DNA of 64,000 nucleotides from an uncultured Clostridia bacterium (GCA_934271065.1 CAKQQQ010000006.1:48476-112475), one strand, 5' to 3'. Counted from the first letter of the stretch, positions 1 to 8,562 are shown. The notes: generated by a model from the sequence alone, not told the origin. A program made the numbers and translations.

Positions 1-303
1 AGTTCCGCAAAACGGACAGGTGGTAGCTTCTTCGTCGGAGTTCATTATAATGACCGCGCCGCAATTGTCGCATTTATATGTAACCTGTTCGGCGGCGTCC
101 CACCGCTCGGCTTTATCGAAGCCTTCTTCGATATCGTTTTCCTTAACCGCCCTGTTCTTTTCAAAATCTACCGTGTTTCCGCAATGCTCGCATTTAAGAG
201 TTTGCGTTTCCGGGTCGAAATTCATCGTTCCGCCGCAACTCGGACATTTTATACAGTCGGTTTCTACGTTCTTATATTGTTTCGTGTAATCGATTTCGCT
301 CAT
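1..303 (-). CDS. zinc-ribbon protein, partial (C-terminus outside window)
   Basis: The first 101 residues are visible, starting from the ATG at 303 (MSEIDYTKQYKNVETDCIKC); the frame runs off the left edge. Four CxxC knuckles are seen (CPSCGG, CEHCGN, CDNCGA, CPFCGT), forming two TFIIB/rubredoxin-like zinc ribbons separated by an acidic linker. Proteins of this type in clostridia often continue into a membrane or helicase-like region, but that part is not in view, so no function is assigned. It lies just downstream of the DUF1858 gene and close to an SPFH protein that also ends in zinc ribbons, so the three may be functionally linked. Confidence 0.75.
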   Translation of the reverse strand, partial: MSEIDYTKQYKNVETDCIKCPSCGGTMNFDPETQTLKCEHCGNTVDFEKNRAVKENDIEEGFDKAERWDAAEQVTYKCDNCGAVIIMNSDEEATTCPFCGT

Positions 304-319
304 CGTTTCATTTACTCTG

Positions 320-351
320 CCGCACCCCGAAGCAGTCGCTTCGGGGTGCGG
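320..351 (-). terminator. 14-bp GC-rich hairpin between DUF1858 and zinc-ribbon genes
   Basis: CCGCACCCCGAAGC pairs with GCTTCGGGGTGCGG around a four-base loop. It lies 17 bases downstream of the DUF1858 stop and 17 bases upstream of the next start codon. No U-run follows it on the minus strand, so it may be an mRNA-stabilising or processing hairpin rather than an intrinsic terminator. Confidence 0.4.
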
Positions 352-368
352 TTCATTGATTTTTTTAA

Positions 369-566
369 TTACTTAACGTCGTTAAGTTCGGCAAGCATTT
401 GTTCGAGATCCGCGCCGTGAACGGCAGCCGCCTCGCCGACCGTTTCGCCGTGCGCGATGGCGCAGCCCAGACAATGCATTCCGTAACGCATAAGAATTTC
501 AGCAGCGTTCGGATTTATATCCAACGCTTCGGTGATAATGGTGTTTTCGGTAATCTTTTTTTCCAT
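369..566 (-). CDS. DUF1858 redox-disulfide domain protein
   Basis: The 65-residue protein matches the small DUF1858 family (hybrid-cluster-protein-associated redox disulfide domain). It has the helical N-terminus ITENTIITEALDINP, then MRYGMHCLGCAIAHGETV with the diagnostic CxxC (CLGC), then a short helical tail. Family members are thought to carry a redox-active disulfide or bind a metal or cluster; the exact role is unknown. Its length equals the family norm, so it is complete. It precedes the partial zinc-ribbon gene in the same direction. Confidence 0.85.
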   Translation of the reverse strand: MEKKITENTIITEALDINPNAAEILMRYGMHCLGCAIAHGETVGEAAAVHGADLEQMLAELNDVK

Positions 567-660
567 AACGTGTTACGCTCCGTAAATATATAGTTGATAT
601 TTTTTTGAATTTTATACGCGCGTGTTTGATTTTGCGCGCCGTTAGCCGACGGGATAACGA

Positions 661-1719
661 TTAAAGTTTTTTACCGCATTCGGGGCAGAATTTCGCGCCC
701 GCCGCCACTTTCGCGCCGCATTCGGGGCAGAATTTCGCTTCGGCTTGTTTCTGACCGCATTCGGGGCAGAATTTGCTTCCACCGGGGATATTCGCGCCGC
801 AGTTCGTGCATTTTACCGTAGCGGAATCGCTTTTTGCGGGTTGGGCGGGTTGCGCCGCCTGACGATCGCCCGCAAACGCGCCTGCCATAATTCCGCCTAT
901 TCCGAGCCCTGCGCCCATACCGACGCCCGCGCCCATAAACGCGCCGCCCGCGCCGGGGTTAGCCGCCGCGCTCTTCATCGCTTCCGCCGCGGAAATTTTC
1001 ATAAGCGTATCGGTCTTGTCGCCGAGTATGCCGAGTTTGGAACGCTCGTCGAGAGCCTTTTCGACTTCCGGCGGAACGGACATATTCTCGATAAAGAGAT
1101 TTACGAGTTCGAGACCGATCTCGCGGAATTTTGCCTGAATCTTCGCCTTGACGATTTCGTTGAATTCCATCGTGTTGGCGGCGAGATCGAGCGCGGAAAT
1201 TTTGCTTTCGCCGAGACAGTCGGCAAGCGAAGAGATGAGCATCGTCTTCAAAAAGCCGGTAATGTCTTCGGTTTTGAAACTGCTGTTAGTTCCGAAAAGT
1301 TCTTTAAGGAATACCGCCGCGTCGTCAACCCTGAACGAGAACGCGCCGTAACCCCTTACCCTTATCGCGCCGAAGTCGGGATCGCGCATCATTATGGGAT
1401 TGAGCGTTCCCCACTTGATATTCGTAAACTGTTTGGTGTTTATGAAATATACGTCGCAGGTAATAGGAGTCTGAAACGCGTACTTCCACGCGGCGAGTTT
1501 GGTAAGAATCGGAAGAATCTCCGTCTTCATATCATGCAAGCCCGGCGTAAGAATATCCGCTATCTGACCTTTATGTACGAAAATGGCAACCTGTGATTCT
1601 TTAACGGTAATCGTAGATTTATCGTTTACTTCTCTTCCGTTGTTTTTGAACGGATATTTATAAACGAGAGTGTTATTGCTATCGTCGTTCCAGACGACGT
1701 TAAGCCTGAATAAAGCCAT
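661..1719 (-). CDS. SPFH-domain protein with C-terminal zinc ribbons
   Basis: The 352-residue protein has an SPFH/band-7 type core (about residues 20-240), a Gly/Ala/Met-rich low-complexity stretch (about 245-285) and two zinc ribbons at the C-terminus (CTNCG..CPECG and CPECG..CPECG, about 303-350). This matches the YdjL / virion-core-protein-like SPFH family of Bacillota, which form membrane-associated or cytosolic scaffolds. No transmembrane segment is visible, so it is probably cytosolic or peripheral. The start is supported by AAAGGAG upstream. It is a single gene or the first gene of a small unit with the DUF1858 and zinc-ribbon genes downstream (94-base gap). Confidence 0.85.
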   Translation of the reverse strand: MALFRLNVVWNDDSNNTLVYKYPFKNNGREVNDKSTITVKESQVAIFVHKGQIADILTPGLHDMKTEILPILTKLAAWKYAFQTPITCDVYFINTKQFTNIKWGTLNPIMMRDPDFGAIRVRGYGAFSFRVDDAAVFLKELFGTNSSFKTEDITGFLKTMLISSLADCLGESKISALDLAANTMEFNEIVKAKIQAKFREIGLELVNLFIENMSVPPEVEKALDERSKLGILGDKTDTLMKISAAEAMKSAAANPGAGGAFMGAGVGMGAGLGIGGIMAGAFAGDRQAAQPAQPAKSDSATVKCTNCGANIPGGSKFCPECGQKQAEAKFCPECGAKVAAGAKFCPECGKKL

Positions 1720-1822
1720 AATTTACGTCTCCTTTCGTCTTATATAATATATTTTCGCATATATCCGATAACATTTTATCATATGACTTCGGATTTTGCA
1801 AGTTTTTGAACGATTTTTATTA

Positions 1823-1860
1823 AAAAACCCTTTTCGGGCGTACGCGTACGCCCGAAAAGG
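1823..1860 (-). terminator. intrinsic terminator of the metal-efflux operon
   Basis: A perfect 32-base palindrome (1829-1860, CCTTTTCGGGCGTACG and its complement) starts 10 bases after the P-type ATPase stop. On the minus strand it is followed by GTTTTTT. It ends the arsR-HMA-ATPase transcript. Confidence 0.85.
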
Positions 1861-1869
1861 ACTTATATC

Positions 1870-3768
1870 CTATTTTATTCTGAGCGCGCGCATAGCGTTA
1901 AGAATCGCCGCCATCGCCACGCCTACGTCCGCAAAAACCGCTATCCACATCATATTCGGAACGCCTACCGCGCTTAAAATAAGCGCGAGAGCCTTTACGC
2001 CGAGCGAGAACACTATATTTTCGCGAACGATACGCATCGTCTTTTTCGCGATTTTTTCGGCGACGAGTATATCGGAAAGTCTGTCGCGCATAAGCACCAC
2101 GTCGGACGCTTCTATCGCGCTGTCGCTGCCGACCGCGCCCATCGACACGCCCACGTCCGCGCGCATAAGCACGGGCGCGTCGTTTATTCCGTCTCCGACG
2201 AAAGCGATTACGTCGTTCTTACCTTTTTCGGACAGCATACGCTCGACTTCGGCGAGTTTATCCTGCGGCAGCAAACCGCTTTTATAATCGGTTATTCCGA
2301 GTTCTTCCGCGACGGGCTTTGCGGCGTTTTCGTTATCGCCCGTAAGCATAGCCACCTGCGTATTATGCGCCTTTAACTCGGCTATGACGCGTTTGGCGTC
2401 GCTCTTTACCACGTCGGACACGGTTATCGCGCCGAGATACTTACCGTTTACGGCAACGTATACCGCCGTGCCCGCAAGTCCGCTCGTTTCGATTTCCACG
2501 CCTTCGTCTTTCATAAGTCTCGCGTTGCCGCAAGCAATTCTTTCGCCGTCTTTTTCGGCTACCGCGCCCCTGCCCGCGACTTCGCTGACGACGTAACTTT
2601 CGTCCGCTTCGCCAACGCCTTCGGCAACCACGCTTTTAGCCACGGGGTGAGTCGATCTGCATTCGCAGATATACGCCGCTTTAAGTATTTCTTCGCGCTT
2701 ATCCGCAGGGTACACGCCCGTAACCTTAAATTCGCCCGTAGTCAGAGTACCCGTTTTATCGAACACTATCTTATTGACTTTGGAAAGTTGTTCTATATAG
2801 TTCGCGCCCTTTATAAGCACGCCTTTGCCGCTTGCCCCGCCTATACCGCCGAAAAATCCGAGCGGAATGGATATGACGAGCGCGCACGGACAGGACACCA
2901 CGAGACAGGTAAGAGCGCGTTCTGCCCAACTCGCCCACACCGCTCCGTCCGCGGCGGCGTTAATTATCGAAATAATCGCAGGGGGAACGATCGCCAGCGC
3001 GAGCGCGGTAAACACCACGAACGGCGTGTAATACTTGGCGAAAACCGAAATGAAATTTTCGGCGCGGGCTTTTTTACCCGACGCGTTCTCGACCATATCG
3101 AGAATTTTCGATACCGTGCTGTCGTAAAACTCTTTTTCGACGCGAATCTCTATCGTGCCGTTAAGCGAAATCGTACCGCTCGTCGCGGCGCAACCTTCTT
3201 CGAGAAAAATCGGCGCGCTTTCGCCCGTGAGAGCGCACGCGTTCACGTCCGCCCGACCTTTTACGACGATGCCGTCAAGCGGGATTTTTTCGCCCGCGCG
3301 GACCTGCACCACTTCCCCGACCGACACTTCTTCGGGGAAAACGTCCGTCCACTCGCCGTCTCTTAAAACTCTCGCCTTGTCGGGGCGTATATCCATAAGC
3401 GCGGCGATGGACTTTCTCGACTTGCCTACGGCGTAATCCTGAAAAATCTCGCCCGTCTGGTAAAACAGTATGACGGCTACGCTCTCGGCAAAGTCGCCGT
3501 GTCCGCCGTTGACCGTCTTTATCACGCCGAGCGCGAACGCGCCGAGCGAAGCGACGGTCATCAGAAAATTCTCGTCGAACACCTTACCGCGAAAGATATT
3601 GCGCGCGGCTTTCCACAAAACGTCGTAAGCGGCGGCGATATACAACGCCGCGTATAAACCGAGTACGAGATATACGTTTACGGCGCATACCTTTTCGACG
3701 ATGAAAAGCGTGAAGAAACAAACGAGACAAACGCCCGTCCTTATAGATTTGATTTTTAGTTCATCCAT
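1870..3768 (-). CDS. cadA: P1B-type heavy-metal ATPase (Zn/Cd/Pb class)
   Basis: This is a 632-residue metal-exporting P-type ATPase. Visible motifs are the actuator TGES (about residue 180), the membrane CPC in SCPCALVISIP, the phosphorylation site DKTGTLTTG, the HP dipeptide of the nucleotide-binding domain (STHPVAKS) and the hinge GDGINDAP. The last membrane helix carries FADVGVAM with the Asp typical of the Zn2+/Cd2+/Pb2+ group (ZntA/CadA). The family usually has an N-terminal HMA domain; here the protein begins directly with the first membrane helix, and the HMA domain is the separate gene one base upstream. Context with an ArsR/CadC-like repressor supports Zn/Cd/Pb detoxification. The symbol is by family, not proven orthology. 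Confidence 0.92.
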   Translation of the reverse strand: MDELKIKSIRTGVCLVCFFTLFIVEKVCAVNVYLVLGLYAALYIAAAYDVLWKAARNIFRGKVFDENFLMTVASLGAFALGVIKTVNGGHGDFAESVAVILFYQTGEIFQDYAVGKSRKSIAALMDIRPDKARVLRDGEWTDVFPEEVSVGEVVQVRAGEKIPLDGIVVKGRADVNACALTGESAPIFLEEGCAATSGTISLNGTIEIRVEKEFYDSTVSKILDMVENASGKKARAENFISVFAKYYTPFVVFTALALAIVPPAIISIINAAADGAVWASWAERALTCLVVSCPCALVISIPLGFFGGIGGASGKGVLIKGANYIEQLSKVNKIVFDKTGTLTTGEFKVTGVYPADKREEILKAAYICECRSTHPVAKSVVAEGVGEADESYVVSEVAGRGAVAEKDGERIACGNARLMKDEGVEIETSGLAGTAVYVAVNGKYLGAITVSDVVKSDAKRVIAELKAHNTQVAMLTGDNENAAKPVAEELGITDYKSGLLPQDKLAEVERMLSEKGKNDVIAFVGDGINDAPVLMRADVGVSMGAVGSDSAIEASDVVLMRDRLSDILVAEKIAKKTMRIVRENIVFSLGVKALALILSAVGVPNMMWIAVFADVGVAMAAILNAMRALRIK

Positions 3769-3769
3769 A

Positions 3770-3985
3770 TTATAAGCCTATGAGTTCCCAATCGGGTTCG
3801 AGTTTGTTCGCGACCGCCCTGACTTTTGCGAGAACGTCTTTATTCTCGTCGAAGTCGAGTACCATTTTTTCGCCGACGAAACTGACGTTTACCGAACGCA
3901 CCCCGTCGATTTTGGCAACCGCCCTTTCAAGCGAAGCGGCGCAATTCGCGCAATCGAGATTTTTTATTCTTACTACTTTTTTCAT
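3770..3985 (-). CDS. free-standing heavy-metal-associated (HMA) domain protein
   Basis: The 71-residue protein has the HMA ferredoxin-like fold pattern with the metal-binding motif LDCANCAASLE (CxxC at about residues 13-16), then VDFDENKD-like strands. It lies between the arsR-type gene and the P1B ATPase, one base from the ATPase start, and is very likely co-translated. It corresponds to the N-terminal metal-binding domain normally fused to CadA/ZntA. It probably acts as a soluble metal chaperone or regulatory domain for the pump. CopZ-like copper chaperones are the alternative, but the pump's membrane motifs favour Zn/Cd. Confidence 0.88.
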   Translation of the reverse strand: MKKVVRIKNLDCANCAASLERAVAKIDGVRSVNVSFVGEKMVLDFDENKDVLAKVRAVANKLEPDWELIGL

Positions 3986-4017
3986 AATGCAACTCCTTTT
4001 AATCGTTCTATTCGCGG

Positions 4018-4374
4018 CTATTCTTTAACGTGTTCGATAGCCATTTCAAATATTTTGCGGACGTGTTCGTCGGCGAGAGAGTAGAAAACTTCTTTACCGC
4101 TTTTGCGCGATTTTACGAGTTTGCTCTGCCGAAGTATGCGCAACTGATGAGATATGGCGGACTTGGTCATATTGAGCAGCGCGCTTATATCGCATACGCA
4201 CATTTCGCTTTCAAACAACGCCATTAAAACGTTGGTACGCGTACTGTCGCCGAATACCTTGAACAGTTCGGCAACGTCGTAAATCACGTCTTCGCACGGC
4301 ATAAGTCCGCGTACCCGTTCAAGCACGTTTTCGTGCGTATGCTCACATTCGCACGTCTTCACTTCGTTTCTCAC
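4018..4374 (-). CDS. ArsR/SmtB-family metal-sensing repressor (CadC-like)
   Basis: The 118-residue winged-helix protein has Cys residues at the N-terminus (KTCECEH), the sensor helix ESEMCVCDISALL matching the CadC ELCVCD site, the recognition helix MTKSAISHQLRILR, and a C-terminal helix with DEHVRKIF...EHVKE that fits the alpha-5 zinc site of SmtB/CadC. It therefore has residues for both a Cys-rich Cd/Pb site and a His/Asp Zn site. It is the first gene of the efflux operon. An inverted repeat overlapping the predicted transcription start fits autorepression relieved by metal. Confidence 0.92.
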   Translation of the reverse strand: MRNEVKTCECEHTHENVLERVRGLMPCEDVIYDVAELFKVFGDSTRTNVLMALFESEMCVCDISALLNMTKSAISHQLRILRQSKLVKSRKSGKEVFYSLADEHVRKIFEMAIEHVKE

Positions 4375-4402
4375 TACGGTATCTCCTTTCGTTTTATTGT
4401 TA

Positions 4403-4428
4403 AACGGTTGAATAATTGTTCAACTGTT
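4403..4428 (-). promoter_or_regulatory. ArsR-type operator
   Basis: The imperfect inverted repeat AACGGTTGAA-N6-TTCAACTGTT (core GTTGAA-TAATTG-TTCAAC) has one mismatched pair. It matches the TGAA-N6-TTCA pattern of SmtB/CadC operators. It spans the predicted +1 of the promoter at 4432-4460, so a bound repressor would block initiation. Confidence 0.85.
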
Positions 4429-4431
4429 TTT

Positions 4432-4460
4432 AGTATACTCCGCCGACGGATAGTTGTCAA
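4432..4460 (-). promoter_or_regulatory. sigma-70-type promoter of the metal-efflux operon
   Basis: On the minus strand TTGACA (4455-4460) is followed by a 17-base spacer and TATACT (4432-4437). The leader to the arsR-type start codon is about 50 bases and contains GGAGA. Confidence 0.85.
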
Positions 4461-4481
4461 CCGTTTTTATATAAGTTTCTG

Positions 4482-4529
4482 AAAAAAAATACGCGCGGCG
4501 CGGCGGACTTGTCGTCCGCCGCGCCGCGC
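4482..4529 (-). terminator. intrinsic terminator of nadD-rsfS
   Basis: A 16-bp GC-only-rich stem (4493-4508 with 4514-4529) and loop TTGTC lie 28 bases after the rsfS stop. On the minus strand the stem is followed by CGT and eight consecutive T bases. Confidence 0.88.
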
Positions 4530-4557
4530 CGCTTGAAAATTAAACCGCGTTTATTCG

Positions 4558-4905
4558 TCAGTCGTCGATACGTTCGGTATTGTTACCGTCCGACCAGAGT
4601 CTTTCAAGGTGGTAAAAAAGACGGGTTTCGTCGCTGAAAACGTGGAGTATGACGTCGCCGAAATCGACGACCGCCCAACGACATTCGTCAAGACCTTCTT
4701 TACGGATAACTTCGCCGCCCGCTTTTTCGACCGCTTCCGTAGCGTAGTCGCACAACGACCTTACCTGCGTGGTGGACTTTCCGCTTGCCACGACGAAATA
4801 ATCGGCAAGCACGGTTTTATCGTGAACGTCGATTTTAAGTACGTCGTACGCTTTCTTCTGAACGAGAGTGTCGCATATGAGTTTGGCTTTTGTTTTGGAA
4901 TCCAT
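4558..4905 (-). CDS. rsfS: ribosomal silencing factor RsfS
   Basis: The 115-residue protein matches the RsfS/YbeB/iojap family. It has the conserved core DYFVVASGKSTTQVRSL and the downstream GLDECRWAVVDFGDVILHVF, followed by the short helix ETRLFYHLERLW. The family binds ribosomal protein L14 and blocks subunit joining when nutrients are scarce. It is located three bases after the NadD-YqeK gene, the usual neighbour in Bacillota. Length is normal. Confidence 0.95.
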   Translation of the reverse strand: MDSKTKAKLICDTLVQKKAYDVLKIDVHDKTVLADYFVVASGKSTTQVRSLCDYATEAVEKAGGEVIRKEGLDECRWAVVDFGDVILHVFSDETRLFYHLERLWSDGNNTERIDD

Positions 4906-4908
4906 ATC

Positions 4909-6033
4909 TTATTCTCCTATATATTTTATTGCTTTAAGAGTTTCTTCGTAAACGGGCTTGCCCGACGCGACGACGAATTCGTAAGATTTTTTAATCGCCG
5001 CCGCGAAGCCCTTTTCGAAATCGGCGTCGGCTATTCTTCTCAATTCGTCAACGCCGTCGAACTTTCTGCCCTTTTCGAGCATATCCGCGGTAAATATCAG
5101 TTTGCCGAGATCGCTCATATCCGCCCTGCCGCTCGTGTGGTAGCGTATGGCGTCGAGTACGGCTTCGTCTTTAATACCCAACTCGGTTTCGGCTATATAC
5201 GCGCCGAGATACTGATGCGCGACGGGCGCGGGAACACCTTGCGGCATCGTAAAACCTTTATAGTCGGCGGGGTTTTTATACTTCGCGCAGTCGTGCAGGA
5301 GCGCGGCGGTAAGCACCTGCGCTTTATCGAGCCCGTAATACGACGCGTGTTTCAGCGCGTATTCTATAACCCCCGCGGTATGCTCTACGCGTTCGGGTTT
5401 CAGATTGTCGCGTATATACTTAAATTCGCGATCGGGCGCGTACAAGCCGTTATCTTCGATATATCTTAACGTTTCGCCGCTTACAAGCCCGTTTATCGGC
5501 AGACCGAGCATATACCTTATTTTTATATCGGTACTCGAAACTTCCACGCCGTCGAAAGGCAGAACGAGCGGTTTTACGCCGAAACGCTTTTCAAAATCGG
5601 ACGCGGTAACGGACGCGGCTTCTCCTTCGCCCTTGCGATACGCGAGCAACGGTAACGAGTATTTAAGAATTTCGTCGGGGTTTTTCCACTCGGCGAAAGT
5701 CTTCATCATATCCGTACCCATTAAAAAGAGTATACGCCGTTTCGGGAATTTTTCGGCGAGATAACCGATAGTCAGATACGAGTAACTCTTCCCGCCGCGT
5801 TTTATTTCGTAATCGTCGACCGAGACGCGGTTTATTTTGCCGAAGGCGAGTTTACACATATTAAGCCTGTCGGTCGCGCTCGCCGCAAACAGCGCGCGTT
5901 TATGCGGCGGCGTATACGTCGGCATAACGATAACGTCTGCGCCAGGAAACTCTTTCGCCGCGACTTTTAACGCTTCCGTATGCCCGTTATGCGGCGGATC
6001 GAACGTTCCGCCGTAAAATATCAAATCGCTCAT
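4909..6033 (-). CDS. nadD: NadD-YqeK fusion: nicotinate-nucleotide adenylyltransferase plus HD phosphohydrolase
   Basis: Residues 1 to about 195 form a nucleotidyltransferase: YGGTFDPPHNGH is the HxGH-type motif, PTYTPPHK and VSSTDIKIRYML the other nucleotide-binding segment. It converts nicotinate mononucleotide and ATP to deamido-NAD. From about residue 210 to the end is an HD domain (HTAGVIEYA..., ALLHDCAKYK) of the YqeK family, which in Bacillota hydrolyses Ap4A symmetrically. In Bacillus nadD and yqeK are adjacent separate genes; here they are one frame, as in some clostridia. rsfS follows at once, preserving the nadD-yqeK-rsfS order. Confidence 0.93.
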   Translation of the reverse strand: MSDLIFYGGTFDPPHNGHTEALKVAAKEFPGADVIVMPTYTPPHKRALFAASATDRLNMCKLAFGKINRVSVDDYEIKRGGKSYSYLTIGYLAEKFPKRRILFLMGTDMMKTFAEWKNPDEILKYSLPLLAYRKGEGEAASVTASDFEKRFGVKPLVLPFDGVEVSSTDIKIRYMLGLPINGLVSGETLRYIEDNGLYAPDREFKYIRDNLKPERVEHTAGVIEYALKHASYYGLDKAQVLTAALLHDCAKYKNPADYKGFTMPQGVPAPVAHQYLGAYIAETELGIKDEAVLDAIRYHTSGRADMSDLGKLIFTADMLEKGRKFDGVDELRRIADADFEKGFAAAIKKSYEFVVASGKPVYEETLKAIKYIGE

Positions 6034-6103
6034 ATATTTATTTTAACACGTTTATGCGGATTTTTCAAGTTTATTATCCGATTTTACGGGCAATAACGAG
6101 AGT

Positions 6104-6829
6104 ATGAAAAAAAAATCGTTCGTTTTTATATCCGACGCGCTGCTCGTTACGGGTTTGGCGTTTTTAGCCGCAATGGCGGTGTCGAGATACTACCTTAAAA
6201 AATTTACGCCGTCTTTAATCGTCGCGATTTGCGCGGGAGCGATCGCTTTCGCGATCTTTTCCATCGTAAACGGACGAAAGAACGCGCTTGCCCGCGAAAA
6301 AGGAAAACGCGCCGAGTTTATCGAAAAACTCAGGTACGCGCTCGCGTTTACGCCCGAAAGCGAATACCCGTCGCTGACGGAAAGGCTTAAACCGTTATCC
6401 GACGGCAAAACGCCCGTATGCGAGTTCGGACTGCGTCCGCTGAGCGCGGACGACGTAGTCGGTCTGTGCAAAAAAGCCGATTCTTCCGCAATCGCCGTAT
6501 TCGCCGCGGACTTTGCGGAAGACGCGCGGTCGCTTGCCGAAAATTCGGGCGGAAGAATAAAACTCGTTCCGTTACCCGATTTCGTTTCGCTATTCGACGA
6601 AACCGACGAGATTTTATCGCGCGGGTTCGTACCCGAAAAACGCAAAATCGGGCTGAAACGACTGTTTTACGCGTCGCTTAAACCGAAAGCGGCGCGCAAA
6701 TTCGCCCTTTACGGGTTGTTATTGATTTTATCGGGCAGATTCTCGTTCTATCCCCTGCCGTATATACTGTCGGGGTGCGCGTTCGCCTTATATTCAACGG
6801 CGGCGTTGATATTCGGACGTCGAACGTAG
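6104..6829 (+). CDS. hypothetical membrane protein
   Basis: The 241-residue protein is not recognised. Two hydrophobic helices lie at the N-terminus (about 9-25 and 36-54), a cytosolic-looking middle domain of about 140 residues follows, and two helices end the protein (about 198-214 and 217-236). The middle part (VFAADFAEDARSLAENSGGRIKLV) vaguely recalls the alpha/beta core of Mrr/PD-(D/E)XK proteins, but no catalytic D..ExK set is evident. It is monocistronic and converges tail to tail with the ABC exporter gene, only 16 bases separating the stops. Confidence 0.7.
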   Translation: MKKKSFVFISDALLVTGLAFLAAMAVSRYYLKKFTPSLIVAICAGAIAFAIFSIVNGRKNALAREKGKRAEFIEKLRYALAFTPESEYPSLTERLKPLSDGKTPVCEFGLRPLSADDVVGLCKKADSSAIAVFAADFAEDARSLAENSGGRIKLVPLPDFVSLFDETDEILSRGFVPEKRKIGLKRLFYASLKPKAARKFALYGLLLILSGRFSFYPLPYILSGCAFALYSTAALIFGRRT

Positions 6830-6845
6830 CCGATAAGTAGGCGCG

Positions 6846-8561
6846 TCAGACTCTGAATTGATAGTTATACAACGTAGCGTATACGCCGTTTTTGGACAAA
6901 AGTTCTTCGTGCGAGCCGCGTTCTTCGACTCCGTCCGAGCCGATAACGATTATTTCGTCGGCGTTCTTGACGGTGGAAAGCCTGTGCGCGACGACTACGG
7001 TGGTTCTGCCGTCGGAAAGACGTTCGAGCGAGTCCTGTATCTGCATTTCGGTTACGTTGTCGAGCGCGGAAGTCGCTTCGTCGAGAATAAGCACGGGCGG
7101 GTTTTTCAAAAACGCGCGCGCTATCGATATTCTCTGCCGCTGTCCGCCCGAAAGTTTTACGCCCCTTTCGCCGACGTAGGTATCGTACCCGTCGTCGAGC
7201 GATTCGATAAACTCGTCTATATTGGCGTTCTTCGCCGCAAGTCTGATTTGTTCGTCGGTAGCCGAGAAGTCGCCGTAAGCGATATTCTCTTTTATAGTTC
7301 CGCCGAAGATGAAAACGTCCTGCGCGACTATGCCTATATTCTTACGCAAGTCGTATAACGAAACGTCTTTGATATTGACGCCGTCGAGAGTTATCGCGCC
7401 TTCGTCTATATCGTAAAATCTCGGAATGAGATTGCAAAGCGTGGTTTTTCCGCCGCCCGAAGGACCTACCAGCGCGACGGTTTTGCCCGCAGGAATTTTA
7501 AGCGACAAGCCGCTGAGTATCAGATGCTCGTCGTCATCGGTCTCTTTTTTATAACGAAAACTGACGTTATCGAATTCTATATCGCCCCTTACCTTGCCGA
7601 GCGCGACGGGATCGGGGCTTTCGGTTTCGGGCGCGACTTCCATAACTTCGACGAATCGCTTAAAGCCCGTCATACCTTCCTGAATCTGCTCGAAAATAGC
7701 GATAAACGTCCTGATGGGCGTTATAAGCATAGCGACGTACAGAACGTACGAAGTCAGATCGGAAGCCGTTATTTTACCGTAACAGAAGAACAAGCCGCCG
7801 GCAAGAAACGCGGTAAGGTATAAAACGTCCATAAACAGCGTCATCGCCGTATGGAATTTACTCATTGACTTATACTGCCAACTGCGCGCTTCGACGAGTT
7901 GAGCGTTCGCCTTGCCGAATTTTTCAAGTTCGTGGCGTTCGGCGGTATACGCTTTCGACACCCTTATGCCCGACACCGAACTTTCTACCGCGGAGTTTAT
8001 CTCGGAAGTCTTTTCGCGCGATTTCTTAAACGCGTTCATAAGTTCGAGACGAAGTTTTACGGCGATAAGCGCGATTACGGGGATAATCGCAAGCACTATC
8101 AGCGCGAGCCACGGATTGATTATGGCAATCATAACGAGCGCGCCGAGTATGGACACGATCGATAAAAACACGTCTTCCGGACCGTGGTGCGCGAGTTCGG
8201 AGACTTCGAACAGGTCGTTTACGAGCCTGCTCATAATAGAGCCGGTTTTGGTCTCGTCGTAATACGAAAACGGCAGTTTTTGCAAATGCGCGAAAAGTTC
8301 GTTGCGCATATCCGCCTGTATTCTTACGCCCACGACGTGCCCCCAGTAAGTTATAACGTAGTTCATGACCGCTTTGAGCGCGAATATGCCGAGAAGTATT
8401 CCCGAACAGGTAAGAACGTAAGAAACGCTTGCCGAATCTATCATTTTACCCGCGACTTTCGGGTACACGAGATTGCATACCGACACGACGAACGCGCAGA
8501 ACAGGTCGAGAAAAAACAGTTTCAGATGCGGTTTATAATAACTTGCGAATTTTTTTAGCAT
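6846..8561 (-). CDS. ABC exporter, fused membrane and ATPase domains
   Basis: A 571-residue half-transporter of the MsbA/LmrA-like type: six membrane helices (about 15-300), then an ATPase domain with Walker A GPSGGGKTT, signature LSGGQRQRISIARA, Walker B VLILDEATSALD and H-loop VVAHRLST. It acts as a dimer exporting lipids, drugs or peptides; the substrate cannot be told from sequence. Its start is one base after the L-asparaginase stop, so the two are co-transcribed and probably translationally coupled. Confidence 0.9.
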   Translation of the reverse strand: MLKKFASYYKPHLKLFFLDLFCAFVVSVCNLVYPKVAGKMIDSASVSYVLTCSGILLGIFALKAVMNYVITYWGHVVGVRIQADMRNELFAHLQKLPFSYYDETKTGSIMSRLVNDLFEVSELAHHGPEDVFLSIVSILGALVMIAIINPWLALIVLAIIPVIALIAVKLRLELMNAFKKSREKTSEINSAVESSVSGIRVSKAYTAERHELEKFGKANAQLVEARSWQYKSMSKFHTAMTLFMDVLYLTAFLAGGLFFCYGKITASDLTSYVLYVAMLITPIRTFIAIFEQIQEGMTGFKRFVEVMEVAPETESPDPVALGKVRGDIEFDNVSFRYKKETDDDEHLILSGLSLKIPAGKTVALVGPSGGGKTTLCNLIPRFYDIDEGAITLDGVNIKDVSLYDLRKNIGIVAQDVFIFGGTIKENIAYGDFSATDEQIRLAAKNANIDEFIESLDDGYDTYVGERGVKLSGGQRQRISIARAFLKNPPVLILDEATSALDNVTEMQIQDSLERLSDGRTTVVVAHRLSTVKNADEIIVIGSDGVEERGSHEELLSKNGVYATLYNYQFRV

Positions 8562-8562
8562 T

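Noticed and set aside
745..1596. 283-residue plus-strand open frame
   Set aside because: Antisense to the SPFH gene, whose motifs and ribosome-binding site are clear.
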